Shown here: one piece after another, positions 62,033-64,000 of the stretch
Layout: each line of letters starts with the position of its first letter
How positions within the stretch are numbered: the first letter of the stretch is position 1
Assembly: GCA_022794265.1 (NCBI GenBank)
Contig: JAAWEK010000023.1
Span: 1 to 64,000, forward strand
Length of the DNA stretch: 64,000 bases
Source of the DNA: Lachnospiraceae bacterium
GTDB lineage: Bacteria > Bacillota > Clostridia > Lachnospirales > Lachnospiraceae
Reading direction: 5' to 3'
Notes under the pieces: model-generated
Told to the model about the DNA's origin: nothing
The model's database searches: none
Seen by the model: the letters and a program-made list of their open reading frames with translations, nothing else
Made by a program: the position numbers and the translations under genes

Positions 62033-62684
62033 CCCGCAATGTGACCAGAAACTTCCGGTATTCCTTCAGACTGCTTCGCAACAGTTTTATATGGGTATCC
62101 AGAGTCCTGTCATCGCCATAATAATCATAGCCCCATACTTCATTGAGCAGTTTCTCTCTGGACAATGCGATTCCCCTGTTTATCACCATATAAAATAACA
62201 AATCATATTCCTTCGGAGTCAGCTCTGCCTTTTCTCCGTTTACTTTCACTATTCTGCTGGTAAAATCAATGTTCAGTCCCTCTGCTTCAAAGATGTCATG
62301 GGAATCAGAATTTCCTGTTCTGTTCTGATTTCTGGATATAACAACTTTTACCCGCATCATAAGTTCCTTTGGTGAAAATGGTTTTACCACATAGTCATCA
62401 ATTCCCAATTCAAAACCATGAATTTTATCATATTCCTCTCCCCTTGCAGAAAGCATGATTATGGGTATCTCCCGGTTTTCCCGAATTTTTCTGCAAACGG
62501 TAAATCCATCCAGTTCCGGCATCATGATATCCAGTATTACCAGATTGAAATCTCTGGTTCTGCATAAATCTATCGCCTCTATTCCATTGGAAGCCTCGGT
62601 AATGGCATATCCCTCAAATTCCCCATATTTTCTTATAACTGTTCTGATTTTTTCTTCATCATCCACAACCAGAATACTGTACAT
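62007..62684 (-). CDS. OmpR/PhoB-family response regulator
   Basis: The 225-residue protein has a receiver domain (ILVVDDEEKIRTVIR, phospho-acceptor D52 in LVILDIMMPELDG, and VVKPFSPKEL) and a winged-helix DNA-binding domain (ELTPKEYDLLFYMV, then SREKLLNEVWGYDYYGDDRT). It is the partner of the overlapping kinase. GGAGG lies before the ATG. Confidence 0.93.
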   Translation of the reverse strand: MYSILVVDDEEKIRTVIRKYGEFEGYAITEASNGIEAIDLCRTRDFNLVILDIMMPELDGFTVCRKIRENREIPIIMLSARGEEYDKIHGFELGIDDYVVKPFSPKELMMRVKVVISRNQNRTGNSDSHDIFEAEGLNIDFTSRIVKVNGEKAELTPKEYDLLFYMVINRGIALSREKLLNEVWGYDYYGDDRTLDTHIKLLRSSLKEYRKFLVTLRGVGYRFEA

Positions 62685-62844
62685 TCAATCGCCTCCTTGT
62701 AAACAGACTATACCTTTTGAATGTGTTGAATATGTGTAAAATACTTAATGGATTTCTGATAGTTGCTTTCATATACTGATTGTGTAATTATAACATATCC
62801 CCATTGGTTTTCATTAAAATATAATATATATTTTACTATTTTTA

Positions 62845-62873
62845 TTGAATTTTTCACGTTTTTATTGTAAAAT
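62845..62873 (+). promoter_or_regulatory. Promoter of the cheY-cheX-like operon
   Basis: TTGAAT (62845-62850) and TAAAAT (62868-62873) are 17 bases apart, 48 bases before the cheY-like start. Confidence 0.6.
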
Positions 62874-62920
62874 ATAAACAGATTTTAAAGGAATTATAAT
62901 AGCGAAAGGAGTTTTAGTCA

Positions 62921-63301
62921 ATGACTATTAATGAGTTTAAAGTACTTGTATGTGATGACTCCATTTTATCACGAAAGAAATTAAAAGATTGTATATTATC
63001 CATGGGTTGTGCCGAAGTATTTGAAGCTGCCGACGGAGAAGAAGCCATTGCACAGTATGAGGCAAACAGACCGAATTTGGTATTTATGGATATTGTAATG
63101 CCGAAAAAAGATGGTATCGAAGCCGTAACAGAAATTTTAAAAATCGATTCCAAGGCAAAAATCGTTATGGCCTCTTCCGTAGGTACACAATCATTTTTAA
63201 AGGATGCCATTAAAGCTGGCGCTTTCGATTTCCTGCAAAAACCGTTTGATCCGGAACAGGTAAAAAAATTAGTTAATAACGTATGTAAAGGAGGCTGCTA
63301 G
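62921..63301 (+). CDS. CheY-like single-domain response regulator
   Basis: The 126-residue protein is a bare receiver domain: VLVCDDSILSRKKLKD with the acidic pair, D57 in VFMDIVMPKKDG, MASSV as the switch Thr/Ser position and LQKPFDPEQ with the invariant Lys. It probably signals to the flagellar motor or to the product of the next gene. AAAGGAG lies before the ATG, and its stop codon touches the next start. Confidence 0.9.
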   Translation: MTINEFKVLVCDDSILSRKKLKDCILSMGCAEVFEAADGEEAIAQYEANRPNLVFMDIVMPKKDGIEAVTEILKIDSKAKIVMASSVGTQSFLKDAIKAGAFDFLQKPFDPEQVKKLVNNVCKGGC

Positions 63302-64000
63302 ATGTTTACACAGTTTTTTGGAAACTACTTATTAAATCAGAATCTGGTAACGCCTGAACAGTTAGTGGATGCTCTTCAGGAGAAGAAAAACACAAGAATG
63401 AAACTGGGTGTTTTAGCCATCAATGCCGGTTATATGACTGCCAGCCAGGTGGAGCGTGTTCACGAAATGCAGAGCAAAATGGATAAACGTATCGGCGATA
63501 TTGCTGTAGAATTGGGATATATGACCGACGAACAGGTAATGGAACTGCTCCATTCCCAGCCTCTTGGCTACCTTCTCCTCGGCCAGGCCCTGGTTGACAA
63601 AGGATATATGACCAATACCCAGTTTGAAGATGCCATTCATGCATATAAAGAAAAGTACTCTCTGACTGACGAGGATATCGCAGATAATAAAAATTCCAAA
63701 GTAGAAAATCTCATTTCTTCTTTCTGCGATTTCTCCCAGACTTCAAATCCTACATTATACGAGGAATTTGTATCATTACTGATGAATAATCTGGTCCGTT
63801 TTGTAGGAGATGATTTTACGCCATTGGAACCTGTAACTGTTACAGATGTAAACGGCTTAAAATCCACTACCCAGAATATCACCGGTGAATTCTCTACTAC
63901 CACATCTATTATGGCTGACGATTCTGCATTTATTGAATTTGCCACCAGATATGCTGATGAAGAGATTACCGAAATGAACGAATATGTAGAAGCTTCTGCT
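63302..64000 (+). CDS. CheX-like chemotaxis protein with N-terminal helical repeats (cut by window edge)
   Basis: AAAGGAGG inside the end of the cheY-like gene drives ATG 63302, giving at least 233 residues before the window ends. The first 110 residues form repeats of about 32 residues, LGVLAINAGYMTASQVERVH, IAVELGYMTDEQVME and LGQALVDKGYMTNTQFEDA, like MshEN-type c-di-GMP-binding repeats (LLxxGxITxxQ). After about residue 150 comes a CheX/CheC-like segment (VTDVNGLKSTTQNITGEF). CheX dephosphorylates CheY-P; the close pairing fits that role. Confidence 0.75.
   Translation, partial: MFTQFFGNYLLNQNLVTPEQLVDALQEKKNTRMKLGVLAINAGYMTASQVERVHEMQSKMDKRIGDIAVELGYMTDEQVMELLHSQPLGYLLLGQALVDKGYMTNTQFEDAIHAYKEKYSLTDEDIADNKNSKVENLISSFCDFSQTSNPTLYEEFVSLLMNNLVRFVGDDFTPLEPVTVTDVNGLKSTTQNITGEFSTTTSIMADDSAFIEFATRYADEEITEMNEYVEASA

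Overview
The window looks like a chromosomal segment of a low-GC Gram-positive gut anaerobe, most likely a motile member of the Lachnospiraceae. Reasons: Gram-positive-type PolC, the block pyrH-frr-uppS-cdsA-dxr-rseP-ispG-polC, an Rrf2-iscS-iscU cluster, an ATP-type PEP carboxykinase, c-di-GMP enzymes and CheY/CheX-type chemotaxis genes. The genus cannot be fixed from sequence alone.

Layout. 1-3.8 kb: small minus-strand accessory genes (DUF3795, VOC protein, three membrane-anchored unknowns, a decayed secreted-protein gene). 3.9-4.4 kb: tRNA-Glu(CTC) with its terminator and a possible structured small RNA. 4.4-28.1 kb: a plus-strand cassette of phage-tail genes without capsid, portal, terminase, integrase or replication genes. 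28.1-41.2 kb: minus-strand housekeeping genes. 41.5-43.6 kb: an AgrA/AgrC-like two-component pair. 43.7-58.8 kb: pckA, two large palindromic repeats, an HD-GYP protein, glmS and a beta-helix transferase-like neighbour, topB, an EAL protein, a YfbR-like nucleotidase, galM and Fe-S genes. 59-62.7 kb: DUF4956/VTC genes with an OmpR-type two-component system. The right edge enters a cheY-cheX-like operon.

The tail cassette is the standout. It starts at a consensus sigma-A promoter (TTGACA-17 bp-TATAAT) whose spacer is almost filled by a LexA/SOS box, with a second box just upstream. The second gene encodes an 868-residue protein that appears to be a single-chain two-barrel RNA polymerase of the YonO / eukaryotic-type RdRP family, with a DQDGD metal-binding motif. 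It overlaps a gene for a zinc-ribbon protein. Then come a tail tube, holin, tape measure, distal tail and hub proteins, a fibre and an amidase. I infer a DNA-damage-induced tailocin-like particle: LexA release makes the dedicated polymerase, the polymerase transcribes the late tail genes, and holin plus amidase release the particles.

The tape-measure gene is cut by about 1.7 kb. The left part of this insert is a hairpin-rich, intron-like noncoding region; the right part carries two antisense zinc-ribbon genes, one with a stop codon. A full-length tape measure (about 2,200 residues) would need RNA splicing or excision; otherwise the particle gene is broken. Two 236-bp palindromes between pckA and the HD-GYP gene differ in sequence but each keeps its arms complementary, which points to selection on structure.
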